A stretch of DNA of 64,000 bases from Azospirillum sp051124815 (GCF_051124815.1 NZ_CP118485.1:1488001-1552000); one strand, 5' to 3'; shown: positions 53,322 to 62,615, counted from the stretch's first letter. Made by a program: numbers and translations. The notes: generated from the sequence alone by a model not told the origin.

Positions 53322-53639
53322 TCACCCATGCAGAACCTTCAGCCCCACGATCCCGCCAATGATCGCCGCGATGCACAGCAGCCGCAGCGCCCCGGCGGGC
53401 TCGCCGAACAGCATCATGCCCAGCACCGCGGTGCCGACGGTGCCGATTCCCGTCCACACCGCATAGGCGGTCCCAAGCGGCAGGCTTTTCAGCGCGACGC
53501 CCAGCAGCAGGATGCTCGCCAGCATCGCCGCGGCGGTCAGAACGCTCGGCAGCGGACGGGTGAAGCCCTCGGTGTATTTCAGGCCGACGGCCCAGGCGAT
53601 TTCGAAAAGACCGGCGAAGAACAGCGTGACCCACGCCAT
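53322..53639 (-). CDS. gdx: Guanidinium exporter Gdx (SugE), SMR family
   Basis: The 105-residue small-multidrug-resistance protein has four membrane helices with the key Glu13 and Trp16 in GLFEIAWAVGLKYTEG, which define the Gdx (formerly SugE) subfamily that exports guanidinium in exchange for protons. Further family blocks are KSLPLGTAYAVWTGIGTVG and PAGALRLLCIAAIIGGIVGLKVL. The start at ATG 53639 is set by the conserved MAWVTLFFAG and a GGAG 8 bases upstream. A guanidine-II riboswitch directly upstream confirms the assignment. Confidence 0.95.
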   Translation of the reverse strand: MAWVTLFFAGLFEIAWAVGLKYTEGFTRPLPSVLTAAAMLASILLLGVALKSLPLGTAYAVWTGIGTVGTAVLGMMLFGEPAGALRLLCIAAIIGGIVGLKVLHG

Positions 53640-53661
53640 GACGGCGACTCCGTCCTGGAAT

Positions 53662-53716
53662 GGCGGGGTCGTCCCCACCCGGTTACCCTCTTTCATTCGG
53701 CGGGGTCGTCCCCGCG
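53662..53716 (-). promoter_or_regulatory. Guanidine-II riboswitch (mini-ykkC)
   Basis: On the minus strand two hairpins occur in a row: GCGGGGACGACCCCGC (53715-53700) and GGTGGGGACGACCCCGCC (53680-53663). Each has an ACGA tetraloop on a 6-7 bp G/C stem, joined by about 20 bases. Paired ACGR hairpins are the defining guanidine-II feature. The second hairpin ends 23 bases before the gdx start, so guanidine binding probably frees the ribosome site. Confidence 0.94.
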
Positions 53717-53863
53717 GGTCCCCGGCAGATAGGACATCCGCCACACGGGGTCAAGACAGGTGGCCGAGGTTGCATCGCCGCGCCGGCCCGTGCAGGATGG
53801 GGTTCCTGAATGGTTCCCCCCTTCGCCGCTGGTGGCGCTGGGGGCTTTCGACGTTGGACAGCA

Positions 53864-54187
53864 ATGACCGAAAACGGCCCCCACACGGCTTCCAAGGCAC
53901 CGGCTCCCGAGAAGGCCGAATCTGTTGAGAACCGGCGCAAGCGCCTGCGCTTCCGCTCCTGGCACCGCGGCACGCGCGAGATGGACCTGCTGATGGGCAG
54001 CTTCGCCGACGCCCATGTCGGCGACTTCGACCACGCCATGCTCGACCGCTTCGAGGCTCTGCTGGAGCTTGGCGATCCCGACCTCTACGATTGGATGTCG
54101 GGGCGGGAGCCGGTGCCGGCAGAGCATGACAATGACGTGATGCGCCTGTTGACGGCATTCCGTTACACACCACGTCAAGGCTCCTGA
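53864..54187 (+). CDS. sdhE: Succinate dehydrogenase assembly factor 2 (SdhE)
   Basis: The 107-residue protein contains the signature RGTRE (Arg35-Gly36 to Glu39) in RSWHRGTREMDLLMGSFAD and the FEALLELGDPDLYDWMSGRE block. It attaches FAD to SdhA and FrdA. ATG 53864 begins a variable 20-residue N-terminus. mfd follows 55 bases downstream, an order frequent in alphaproteobacteria. Confidence 0.94.
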   Translation: MTENGPHTASKAPAPEKAESVENRRKRLRFRSWHRGTREMDLLMGSFADAHVGDFDHAMLDRFEALLELGDPDLYDWMSGREPVPAEHDNDVMRLLTAFRYTPRQGS

Positions 54188-54242
54188 CGGAGCCGGTCAA
54201 GGCTCCACCAACAGGCACTCCCCTTCTCCGAGGCATCCTCCT

Positions 54243-57200
54243 TTGGTCAGTTACGATCTCCAGCCCGGCCGCGCCGGCCGTCTCCTGATCGGCGGCGCGC
54301 CCGAGGGTCATGACGCCCGCATCCTGGCGGAGCTTGCACAGAAGGCCGGGGCCTATGGCCTGCTGCATGTGGCGCTGGACGACACGCGCTGCGCCCTGCT
54401 GGCGGAGGCGCTGGCCTTCTTCGCGCCGAAGCTGGAGGTGCTGACCTTCCCGGCCTGGGACTGCCTGCCCTATGACCGGGTGTCGCCGAACGGCGGCATC
54501 GTCGCCCGGCGCATCGACACGCTGACCCGGCTGATCGCAAGGCGAGAGGCGGCGTCGAACCGGGACGGGCTGGCGCCGCTGATCGTGCTGACCACCGTCA
54601 ACGCCGTGGTGCAGAAGGTGCCGCCGCGCAGCGCCTTCAAGAACGCGGTGTTCTCGGCCAAGCTGCGCGACCGGATCGACCTGGAAAAGCTGCAGCGCTA
54701 CCTCGCCGGCAACGGCTACACCCGCGCCCAGACGGTGCGGGAGCCGGGCGAGTTCGCGGTGCGCGGCGGCATCGTCGACCTGTTCCCGCCGGGCACGGAG
54801 GAACCCCTTCGCCTCGACCTGTTCGGCGACGAGCTGGAGGGGGTGCGCGCCTTCGACCCGATGACCCAGCGCACCACCGACAAGCGCGACCGTGTCGAGC
54901 TGAAGCCTATGTCGGAGGTCTTCCTGGACGAGGCCGGGATCGCCCGCTTCCGCTCCGGCTACCGCGAGTTGTTCGGCGCGGTGACCGACGACGATCCGCT
55001 GTATGAGGCGATCTCCGCCGGCCGCAGCTATGGCGGGATGGAGCATTGGCTGCCGCTGTTCCATGAGAGCATGGACACGGTGCTGGATTACCTGCCGCGC
55101 GGCATCGTCAGCCTGGACCATCAGGCCACCGAGGCGCGCGACGCCCGCATCGCCCAGGTGGTCGATTTCCACGCCTCCCGCGATTCGATGATGACCATCG
55201 AGAAGCGGGCGGGCTCGCCGGTCTACAAGCCGGTGCCGGTCGCCTCGATGTTCCTCGACGCCACCGTCTGGGACGCGCTGATGGCGGAGCGCGCGGTGGC
55301 GCAGTTGCAGATCTTCTCGACGCCCCCCGGCATCAAGGGCACGGTGGATGCCGGGGGCAAGCGCGGCCACGACTTCGCGGAGGAGCGCAACCGCCCCGAC
55401 GTGAACGTCTTCGACGCGGTGAAGGACCATATCCGCGCCCTGCGCGCAGACGGGCGCCGCGTGCTGATCGCCGGCTATTCGGCGGGTTCGCGTGACCGCC
55501 TGTCCAATGTGCTGGCCGACCACGGCATCCTCGGCCTGGAGCCGGCGGAGAGCATGGAGGACGTTCGCCGTTTCGACCGCGGCATCATCGGCACCATCGT
55601 GCTGGGGATGGAGCATGGCTTCACCTCCCCCGACCTCGCCGTCATCACCGAACAGGACATCCTGGGCGACCGTCTGGTCCGCCCGGCCAAGAAGAAGCGC
55701 AAGGCCGCCAACTTCATCGCCGAGCATTCGGCCCTGCATGAGGGCGACATCGTCGTCCATATGGACCACGGCATCGGCCGCTACGATGGGCTGGAGACTC
55801 TGGATGTCACCGGCGCCCCGCACGACTGCCTACGCATCGTCTATGAGGGCGGCGACAAGCTGTACGTCCCGGTCGAGAACATCGAGGTGCTGTCGCGCTA
55901 CGGCTCGGAGGACGCCAATGTCCAGCTCGACAAGCTGGGCGGCGCCGGCTGGCAAGGCCGCAAGGCGCGGGTCAAGAAGCGCCTGAAGGACATGGCGGAA
56001 GCCCTGCTGAAGATCGCGGCGGAGCGCATGCTGAAGAAGGCCGATCCGGTGCTGACCCCGGAAGGCGTCTATCAGGAATTCGCGGCCCGCTTCCCCTATC
56101 CCGAGACCGACGACCAGTTGAAGGCGATCGAGGACATCTTTACCGACCTCGGCAGCGGCCGGCCGATGGACCGTCTGGTCTGCGGCGACGTCGGCTTCGG
56201 CAAGACCGAGGTCGCTCTTCGCGCCGCCTTCATGGTGGCGATGAGCGGCAAGCAGGTCGCCGTCGTCGTGCCGACCACCCTGCTGGCGCGCCAGCATTTC
56301 AAGACATTCTCGACCCGCTTCGCCGGGCTGCCGGTGCGCGTGGTCCAGCTGTCGCGCATGGTCACCGCCCGCGAACAGACGCTGGTGAAGAAGGAACTGG
56401 CGGAGGGCACGGCCGACATCGTCGTCGGCACCCATGCCCTGCTCGCCAAGGGTCTCGACTTCAAGCGGCTCGGCATGGTCATCGTCGACGAGGAGCAGCA
56501 TTTCGGCGTGAAGCAGAAGGAGCGGCTGAAGGAACTGCGCGCCGACATCCATGTGCTGACCCTGACCGCCACGCCGATTCCGCGCACCTTGCAGATGGCG
56601 CTGTCCGGCGTGCGCGAGCTGTCGCTGATCGCCACCCCGCCGGTGGACCGTCTGGCGGTGCGAACCTTCGTCCTGCCCTACGACCCCGTGGTGATCCGCG
56701 AGGCCATCCTGCGCGAGCATTACCGTGGCGGCCAGAGCTTCTATGTCTGCCCGCGCATCGAGGATCTGGCGAAGGTGGCCGAGCGGGTGCGCGATCTGGT
56801 GCCGGAGGTGAAGATCGTCACCGCCCACGGCCAGATGCCGGCCAGTGAGCTGGAAGACGTGATGACCGCCTTCGACGAAGGCAAGTTCGAGGTCCTGCTC
56901 GCCACCAACATCATCGAAAGCGGCCTGGACATCCCCAACGCCAACACGCTGATCGTCCACCGCGCCGACCTGTTCGGACTGGCCCAGCTCTATCAGATCC
57001 GCGGCCGCGTCGGCCGGTCGAAGAAGCGCGGCTATGCCTATCTGACCTACGCGCCGAACAAGCCGCTGAACGCCACCGCACAGCAGCGCCTGCACGTCAT
57101 CGAGACGCTGGACAGCCTGGGCGCCGGCTTCCAGCTCGCCAGCCACGACATGGACATCCGCGGCGCCGGCAACCTGCTGGGCGAGGAGCAGTCGGGTCAG

Positions 57201-57884
57201 GTGCGCGAGGTCGGCGTCGAGCTTTACCAGCAGATGCTGGAAGAGGCGGTCGCCAACGCCCGCGCCGCGATGCAGGAGGGCGCCGTCGCGGCGGCGGCGG
57301 CGCAGGAGTGGGTGCCGCAGATCAACCTGGGCACGCCGGTGCTGATCCCGGAAAGCTACGTCCCCGACCTGACCGTGCGCCTGTCGCTCTACCGCCGCAT
57401 CGCCGATCTGGTCGACCGGGCGGAGGTGGACGGCTTCGCCGCCGAACTGATCGACCGCTTCGGCAAGCTGCCGGAGGAGGTCGAGAACCTGCTGGACGTC
57501 GTCACCATCAAGCGCATGTGCAAACAGGCCAACATCGACCGGGTCGATGCCGGGCCGAAGGGCTTGGTGCTGGCCTTCCACGACAATTTCTATGCCGAAC
57601 CGGCCAAGCTGCTGACCTACATCGCCCAGCACCTGACGCTGATGAAGCTGCGGCCCGACCACAAGCTGGTTTATGTCCGCGAATGGCCCGATCCGCAGGC
57701 CCGCGTGCGCAGTGTGCAGAAGCTGGTCAAGGATCTGGCGGAGATGGCGTCCGGCGGCGGCGTGCCGCGCGGTGAAACCCCACCGCCGCCCCCTCCCCCT
57801 CCGCCGCCGAAGCCGACCGGGGCCAAGATCGCCTCGCGCTTCGGCACGCCGTCGCGGTTCGGCCGTCCGACCGGGCGGCGCTGA
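54243..57884 (+). CDS. mfd: Transcription-repair coupling factor Mfd
   Basis: The 1213-residue translocase removes stalled RNA polymerase at lesions and recruits UvrA. Its N-terminal UvrB-like part contains FPAWDCLPYDRVSPN. The RNA polymerase-interacting CarD-like domain (~residue 500) has DIVVHMDHGIGRYDGL, and the RecG-like helicase core has GDVGFGKTEVALRAAF (Walker A, ~647) and VDEEQHFGVKQKERLK (~748). The C-terminal end carries an unusual poly-proline stretch before the last Arg-rich residues. The start is TTG 54243 with GAGG 10 bases upstream. The next gene begins one base after the stop. Confidence 0.97.
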   Translation: MVSYDLQPGRAGRLLIGGAPEGHDARILAELAQKAGAYGLLHVALDDTRCALLAEALAFFAPKLEVLTFPAWDCLPYDRVSPNGGIVARRIDTLTRLIARREAASNRDGLAPLIVLTTVNAVVQKVPPRSAFKNAVFSAKLRDRIDLEKLQRYLAGNGYTRAQTVREPGEFAVRGGIVDLFPPGTEEPLRLDLFGDELEGVRAFDPMTQRTTDKRDRVELKPMSEVFLDEAGIARFRSGYRELFGAVTDDDPLYEAISAGRSYGGMEHWLPLFHESMDTVLDYLPRGIVSLDHQATEARDARIAQVVDFHASRDSMMTIEKRAGSPVYKPVPVASMFLDATVWDALMAERAVAQLQIFSTPPGIKGTVDAGGKRGHDFAEERNRPDVNVFDAVKDHIRALRADGRRVLIAGYSAGSRDRLSNVLADHGILGLEPAESMEDVRRFDRGIIGTIVLGMEHGFTSPDLAVITEQDILGDRLVRPAKKKRKAANFIAEHSALHEGDIVVHMDHGIGRYDGLETLDVTGAPHDCLRIVYEGGDKLYVPVENIEVLSRYGSEDANVQLDKLGGAGWQGRKARVKKRLKDMAEALLKIAAERMLKKADPVLTPEGVYQEFAARFPYPETDDQLKAIEDIFTDLGSGRPMDRLVCGDVGFGKTEVALRAAFMVAMSGKQVAVVVPTTLLARQHFKTFSTRFAGLPVRVVQLSRMVTAREQTLVKKELAEGTADIVVGTHALLAKGLDFKRLGMVIVDEEQHFGVKQKERLKELRADIHVLTLTATPIPRTLQMALSGVRELSLIATPPVDRLAVRTFVLPYDPVVIREAILREHYRGGQSFYVCPRIEDLAKVAERVRDLVPEVKIVTAHGQMPASELEDVMTAFDEGKFEVLLATNIIESGLDIPNANTLIVHRADLFGLAQLYQIRGRVGRSKKRGYAYLTYAPNKPLNATAQQRLHVIETLDSLGAGFQLASHDMDIRGAGNLLGEEQSGQVREVGVELYQQMLEEAVANARAAMQEGAVAAAAAQEWVPQINLGTPVLIPESYVPDLTVRLSLYRRIADLVDRAEVDGFAAELIDRFGKLPEEVENLLDVVTIKRMCKQANIDRVDAGPKGLVLAFHDNFYAEPAKLLTYIAQHLTLMKLRPDHKLVYVREWPDPQARVRSVQKLVKDLAEMASGGGVPRGETPPPPPPPPPPKPTGAKIASRFGTPSRFGRPTGRR

Positions 57885-57885
57885 G

Positions 57886-58839
57886 ATGGATGAACTGATC
57901 AGGAATGCCTCGCTCGCCCGCCGGCTGGCGATCGGCGACCGGCGGACGGTGGGCGACGCCCCTTCCGTCGCCGACGAGGTGTCGGCCAACCGCGGCAAGC
58001 TGGCGGAACTGGTCGGCTGCCTGTTCGACCGCAATGCCAGCGTGCGCATGCGCGCCGCCGACGCGCTGGAACGGGTATCGCGCGGCAATGCCGGCTGGCT
58101 CGACCCCTATGTCGAGCATCTGCTGACCGACGCCGTCGCCATCGAACAGGCGGAGGTGCGCTGGCACCTCGCCCAGATCGTGCCGCGCCTGACCATGACG
58201 GAGGAGCAGCGCCACCGCGCCGCCGTCCTGCTGGCGGACTGGTTCGAGAACAGCCCGAGCCGCATCGTCCAGACCAGCGCGTTGCAGGCTGTGGTCGATC
58301 TGGCCGAGAAGGACGCCGGCCTGCGCGCCACCTCGGCGGAGATGCTGGGCCGAGCCATGCGCTCCGGCGTGCCGTCTCTGGCCGCCCGCGCGCGGCGCAT
58401 CCTGAAGCCCTTCGAGGTGGACGAGGCAACGCTGACCGCGGCATTGGTGCGGGAGCAGACCGGCCTGACCCTGACGATCCTGCCCGACCGTCTGGCGGTG
58501 GCGCAGCTTCCGCCCGGCAGCAGCCTGCCCGACTGGCTCGACTGGACCGACCCGCTGGTCGGCGCCACCCGCACAGGAGAGGAGCTTTCGATTCTCTGCC
58601 GCGAGGACCGGGTGCCCGATGACGTGAAGGCCGAACGCGGCTGGCGCGCCTTCCGGGTGGAGGGCGTGGTGGACTTCTCCCTGTTCGGCATCCTGGCCCG
58701 CATCGCCGTTCCGCTGGCCCAGGCCCATCTGCCGATCTTCGCGATCTCCACCTACAACACCGACTATGTGCTGGTCCGCGCCGACGATCTGGACAAGGCG
58801 GCGGACGTGCTGGCGCTGAGCTGTACGGTGAAGCGGTAA
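57886..58839 (+). CDS. HEAT-repeat protein fused to a CASTOR-type ACT domain
   Basis: The 317-residue protein begins with about 190 residues of paired helices that look like HEAT repeats (VGCLFDRNASVRMRAADALE, EQAEVRWHLAQIVPRL). It continues without a break into a ~125-residue ACT_7/CASTOR-like domain (LTLTILPDRLAVAQLPPGSS, RAFRVEGVVDFSLFGILARI, IFAISTYNTDYVLV). The latter family usually stands alone as a small amino-acid or ligand-binding protein. Start ATG 57886 is one base after the mfd stop, so it is co-transcribed with mfd. Function unknown; the fusion is discussed separately. Confidence 0.75.
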   Translation: MDELIRNASLARRLAIGDRRTVGDAPSVADEVSANRGKLAELVGCLFDRNASVRMRAADALERVSRGNAGWLDPYVEHLLTDAVAIEQAEVRWHLAQIVPRLTMTEEQRHRAAVLLADWFENSPSRIVQTSALQAVVDLAEKDAGLRATSAEMLGRAMRSGVPSLAARARRILKPFEVDEATLTAALVREQTGLTLTILPDRLAVAQLPPGSSLPDWLDWTDPLVGATRTGEELSILCREDRVPDDVKAERGWRAFRVEGVVDFSLFGILARIAVPLAQAHLPIFAISTYNTDYVLVRADDLDKAADVLALSCTVKR

Positions 58840-58857
58840 GGGCGTCGACGCTGCTTG

Positions 58858-58981
58858 CCCCCTCCCCATCCCTCCCCCGCTAACGCGGGAGAGGGGGCAA
58901 GACGCCTGTCAGAGTACTGAACCGCATAGCAGCGGAATTCCCTCTCCCACCGAAGGTGGGGGAGGGTTAGGGAGGGGGCAA
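58858..58981. repeat. Composite G-rich palindromic repeat
   Basis: A left unit (CTCCCCATCCCTCCCCCGC with GCGGGAGAGGGGGC), a linker and a right unit (TTCCCTCTCCCACC, GGTGGGGGAGGG) match the copy at 28944-29073. It lies between convergent genes. Confidence 0.78.
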
Positions 58982-58992
58982 CCGTTCGCCCC

Positions 58993-59190
58993 TCAGGCCC
59001 CGCCGCCCTCGCGCTGGGTCTGCTCGACGATGTTCTCCCGCTCGCCCATTTCCTCCCACTTCTTCTGGACGGGCTTGTCGGGATCGCCGGACGCTTTGCC
59101 GGTCTTGTCGACCAGCTTGTCCTCGATTCGCTGGGCGGCGTCCGACGGCGCGTCGGAGGTCACGGTTTTGGAGCGGTCCTGATCGGTCAT
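58993..59190 (-). CDS. Small hydrophilic hypothetical protein, 65 aa
   Basis: The protein starts MTDQDRSKTV and is highly charged without hydrophobic segments (AAQRIEDKLVDKTGKASGDP). It resembles small stress-type proteins but has no recognised domain. GGGAGA lies 8 bases upstream of ATG 59190. It is in the same direction as the HIT gene upstream and could share a transcript. Confidence 0.6.
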   Translation of the reverse strand: MTDQDRSKTVTSDAPSDAAQRIEDKLVDKTGKASGDPDKPVQKKWEEMGERENIVEQTQREGGGA

Positions 59191-59247
59191 GGCGGCGGTC
59201 TCCCGATAAGATGGTTGACCACACAAACACTCCTGCTCCGATAAAGT

Positions 59248-59658
59248 TCACGGGTTCGCGCGGAACGCCTCCGCCAGCCGGTCCACCAGGGCATCGGCGT
59301 CGGCCTGCTCGTACGGTTCGGCATGGCCGGAACCCCAGACCGGACCCGGCCATGCCGGATCGCCGCGCGTCCGACCGATCACATGGACGTGCAGTTGCGG
59401 CACCATGTTGCCCAGCGCCCCGACATTCATCTTGTCCGGCGCGAACAGCCGCTCCACCACGCGGGACGCCTGCGCGATTTCCTGCATCAGCGTCTTCTGA
59501 TCGCCCTCATCCAAGCGATGGATCTCCACCGCCCCTTCCCGCATCGGCACCAGGATCAGCCAGGGCCACAGCCGGTTGTTCATCAGCAAAACCCGGCACA
59601 ACCCCAGATCGGTTACAGGGCGGGTGTCGGCCCGTAGCCGTTCGTTAAGGGAAAACAT
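59248..59658 (-). CDS. HIT domain protein
   Basis: The 136-residue HIT-superfamily protein has the histidine triad-like site QLHVHVIGR (His90, His92). The family blocks PWLILVPMREGAVEIHRLD and MNVGALGNMVPQLHVHVIGR are present. The third His position is replaced by a longer segment than in HINT proteins, consistent with the HIT-like bis-nucleoside hydrolase branch. It is probably a nucleotide hydrolase; the substrate is unknown. Confidence 0.88.
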   Translation of the reverse strand: MFSLNERLRADTRPVTDLGLCRVLLMNNRLWPWLILVPMREGAVEIHRLDEGDQKTLMQEIAQASRVVERLFAPDKMNVGALGNMVPQLHVHVIGRTRGDPAWPGPVWGSGHAEPYEQADADALVDRLAEAFRANP

Positions 59659-59913
59659 GCTTCACTCCATTCATGGCCTGGGCCGGGCGCCGCCGGGGAA
59701 TAATCCGGAGGCTGCCCTGTTATAGGCGGCAGTGGCGGGGCAACCGCGAAGCTTGTATAGATTGACGTGCGCGTCGGCCATACGGCGCAGCGGCATTCGA
59801 TGGACGATTATTCAGTTCGGTCCGGGGAGATGGTCGGGGCGGAAACGATCCCCTTGCGCCATGTCCGCGGGCCGTATCCATGTTTTCTGGTGCGGCGAGC
59901 GAGAACGACCCAC

Positions 59914-62526
59914 ATGCGCAAATCGGCCTTTGCGGTTCTGATCCTGGTGATCCTCGGCAACATCGCCTTCTGGGCGCTGTGGAACCGTCCGGTGGACGAG
60001 CGGTCCTGGGCAGGTGCCATCACCGGCGTCGCCTATACCCCCTTCCACTCGGACAAGAGCCCGTCGAAGGGCGACAAGGCGTCCGCCGAAGACATCGAAA
60101 AGGACATGGACGCGCTGGAGGGCGCGGTAAAGGCCGTCCGCACCTACTCGACCACCGACGGCTCCGAAATGGTGGCGGCCATCGCCGCCAAGCATGGGCT
60201 GCCGGTCACCGCCGGCGCCTGGACCACCGGCAAGCCGGAGATCGACGAGCCCGAACTGGCCGGCCTGATCAAGCTGGCCCGCGCCAACAGCAACGTCCGC
60301 CGCGTGCTGGTCGGCAACGAGGCGATCCTGCGCGCCGACCTGACCGTCCCGCAGGCCATCGACTACATCAAGCGCGTGAAGAAGAAGGTCAACGTCCCGG
60401 TCTCCATCGCCGAGCCGTGGCACGTCTGGCTGAAGCATCCGGAACTGGCCGAGGCCGTCGATTTCCTCGCCGTCCACCTGCTGCCCTATTGGGAAGGCGT
60501 TCCGGTCGACCAGTCGGTCGACTACGCCATGTTCCGCTACAACGAGTTGAAGCAGAAATATCCGAACAAGCACATCCTGATCGGCGAGATCGGCTGGCCG
60601 GCCGACGGCCCGTGGCGCCGCGGCGCCGAGGCCAGTCAGGTCAATCAGGCCAAGTTCATCCGTAACTTCCTGAACGTCGCCGCGCAGAACAAGCTCGACT
60701 ACTTCATCATGGAGGCCTTCGACCAGCCGTGGAAGCGGGAGATCGAGGGCACCGCCGGCACCAGCTGGGGCCTGTGGGACTATCAGCGCAACCCGAAGTT
60801 CCCGATGATCGGCGGGGTGCATGAGGTTCGCAACTGGGAGATCAAATGCGCGACCGCCATCGCGCTGGGCTTCCTGCCGCTGGTGTTCTTCCTGTGGCGC
60901 CGCAGCGACCTGAAGATCGGCGGCCAGATCTTCTACGGCGCGCTGATCCAGGCGGTGGCCTCCGTCCTGGTCTTCACCGTCAGCGCGGCGTCCGCCGCCG
61001 GCCTCGCCCTCACCACCGAAATCGCCTGGGGCTTGCTGATCTTCTGCCAGCTGGTGCTGTTCGCGGTCATGCTGATCGACGGCATGGAACTGACCGAGGT
61101 CGTCTGGCAGCACAAGTTCAAGCGCAAGTTCATCCCCTGCTCCGCCGCCCCGCTGCCCAACGCGGCGAAGGTGTCGATCCATGTGCCCTGCTACAACGAG
61201 CCGCCGCACATGGTCATGCAGACGCTGGACGCGCTGGCCAATCTTGACTACCCGAATTACGAAGTCCTGCTGCTGGACAACAACACCAAAGACCCGGCGG
61301 TCTGGCGTCCGATCGAGGAATACTGCAAGAAGCTGGGACCGAAGTTCCGCTTCTTCCACCTCGACAACTGGCCGGGTTTCAAGGCAGGCGCGCTGAATTT
61401 CGGTCTGGCGCAGACCGCCCCCGATGCCGAGCACATCGCCGTCATCGACAGCGACTATCAGGTTCATCCCGACTGGCTGAAGGCCACCATCCCGCACTTC
61501 AGCCGGCCGGAGGTCGGCTTCGTCCAGTCGCCGCAGGATTATCGCGAGTGGGAACACGACCTGTTCCAGCGCATGACCAACTGGGAATATGCCGGCTTCT
61601 TCCACATCGGCATGATCCAGCGGAACGAGCGCAACGCGATCATCCAGCACGGGACCATGACCATCATCCGCAAGTCGGCCCTGGAAAAGGTCGGCCGCTG
61701 GGGCGAGTGGTGCATCACCGAGGACGCCGACCTCGGCCTGCGTCTGTTCGAGCATGGCTATGAGGCCGTCTATATGCCGGAGAGCTACGGCAAGGGACTG
61801 GTTCCCGACAGCTTCTCCGCCTACAAGACGCAGCGTTTCCGCTGGGCCTATGGCGCCGTGCAGATCCTGAAGCACCACTGGCGCCAGCTGTCGCCGGGTG
61901 CGAAGGAGCTGACCACCGGCCAGAAGTACCATTTCATCACCGGCTGGCTGCCCTGGTTCGCCGATGCCGCCCACATGGTGTTCGGCATCGCCGGCATCAT
62001 CTGGTCGATCGGGCTGATGGCCTTCCCCAAGTACTTCGAGTTCCCGCCCAATGTCTTCATGATCCCGACGCTCAGCGTCTTCGCCTTCAAGGTCGGCGCG
62101 TCGCTCTGGCTCTACGAAGCGCGGGTGAAGTGCGGGTTCTGGGACAAGGTCGGGGCGGCGGTGGCCGGCATGGCGCTGACCCACACGGTCGGCCGCGCCA
62201 TGTGGCTGGGCATCTTCACCTCCGGCCGGCCCTTCGTCCGCACGCCGAAATGCGAGAACCAGCCGGCGCTGATGCAGGCTTTCCTGATGGCGCGCGAGGA
62301 GCTGGTGTTGCTGGTGTCGCTGTGGGGCGCGGCGCTGGCCATCGTCATGGTCTTCGGCCATGAGAACCGCGACGCCTTCATGTGGTCGGGCCTGCTGGTG
62401 GTGCAGTCGCTGCCCTATCTGGCCGCCTTCATCACCGCGCTGATCAACGTCTTCCCCACCATCGGCTTCGGCAAGAGCAAGCCGGAAGCCGCCGACGGCG
62501 CCGTCGGGGCCGGGGCCGGCGATTGA
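59914..62526 (+). CDS. GH17-GT2 beta-glucan synthase (NdvB-like)
   Basis: The 870-residue protein has an N-terminal helix, then a GH17-like domain (residues ~30-300) with VGNEAIL (Glu136, acid/base) and GEIGWP (Glu225, nucleophile). Membrane helices and a family 2 glycosyltransferase follow, with D512SD514, TED at 602-604 and QRFRW at 640-644. The C-terminal helices are typical of processive synthases. This layout matches bacterial cyclic beta-(1,3)(1,6)-glucan synthases (NdvB/NdvC), whose product is periplasmic and serves osmotic or plant-interaction roles. ATG 59914 is chosen at MRKSAFAVL before the first helix; the ribosome site is weak and ATG 59830 or 59800 are alternatives. Confidence 0.88.
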   Translation: MRKSAFAVLILVILGNIAFWALWNRPVDERSWAGAITGVAYTPFHSDKSPSKGDKASAEDIEKDMDALEGAVKAVRTYSTTDGSEMVAAIAAKHGLPVTAGAWTTGKPEIDEPELAGLIKLARANSNVRRVLVGNEAILRADLTVPQAIDYIKRVKKKVNVPVSIAEPWHVWLKHPELAEAVDFLAVHLLPYWEGVPVDQSVDYAMFRYNELKQKYPNKHILIGEIGWPADGPWRRGAEASQVNQAKFIRNFLNVAAQNKLDYFIMEAFDQPWKREIEGTAGTSWGLWDYQRNPKFPMIGGVHEVRNWEIKCATAIALGFLPLVFFLWRRSDLKIGGQIFYGALIQAVASVLVFTVSAASAAGLALTTEIAWGLLIFCQLVLFAVMLIDGMELTEVVWQHKFKRKFIPCSAAPLPNAAKVSIHVPCYNEPPHMVMQTLDALANLDYPNYEVLLLDNNTKDPAVWRPIEEYCKKLGPKFRFFHLDNWPGFKAGALNFGLAQTAPDAEHIAVIDSDYQVHPDWLKATIPHFSRPEVGFVQSPQDYREWEHDLFQRMTNWEYAGFFHIGMIQRNERNAIIQHGTMTIIRKSALEKVGRWGEWCITEDADLGLRLFEHGYEAVYMPESYGKGLVPDSFSAYKTQRFRWAYGAVQILKHHWRQLSPGAKELTTGQKYHFITGWLPWFADAAHMVFGIAGIIWSIGLMAFPKYFEFPPNVFMIPTLSVFAFKVGASLWLYEARVKCGFWDKVGAAVAGMALTHTVGRAMWLGIFTSGRPFVRTPKCENQPALMQAFLMAREELVLLVSLWGAALAIVMVFGHENRDAFMWSGLLVVQSLPYLAAFITALINVFPTIGFGKSKPEAADGAVGAGAGD

Positions 62527-62535
62527 CCCTTGGAA

Positions 62536-62569
62536 AGCCGGCGCTTTCACATTGACGAAAGCGCCGGCT
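62536..62569 (+). terminator. Hairpin after the glucan synthase gene
   Basis: AGCCGGCGCTTTC and GAAAGCGCCGGCT pair perfectly around an 8-base loop. No long T tract follows. Confidence 0.65.
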
Positions 62570-62615
62570 CTGCCAGACTTGGTCTTTCAGGGGATCATTT
62601 CCCGGGAGGCGGCCC

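Noticed and set aside
59812..62550. Very long open frame antisense to the glucan synthase
   Set aside because: High G+C DNA keeps antisense frames open. It has no ribosome site and its composition (Gln/His/Arg-rich) is typical of a shadow frame.
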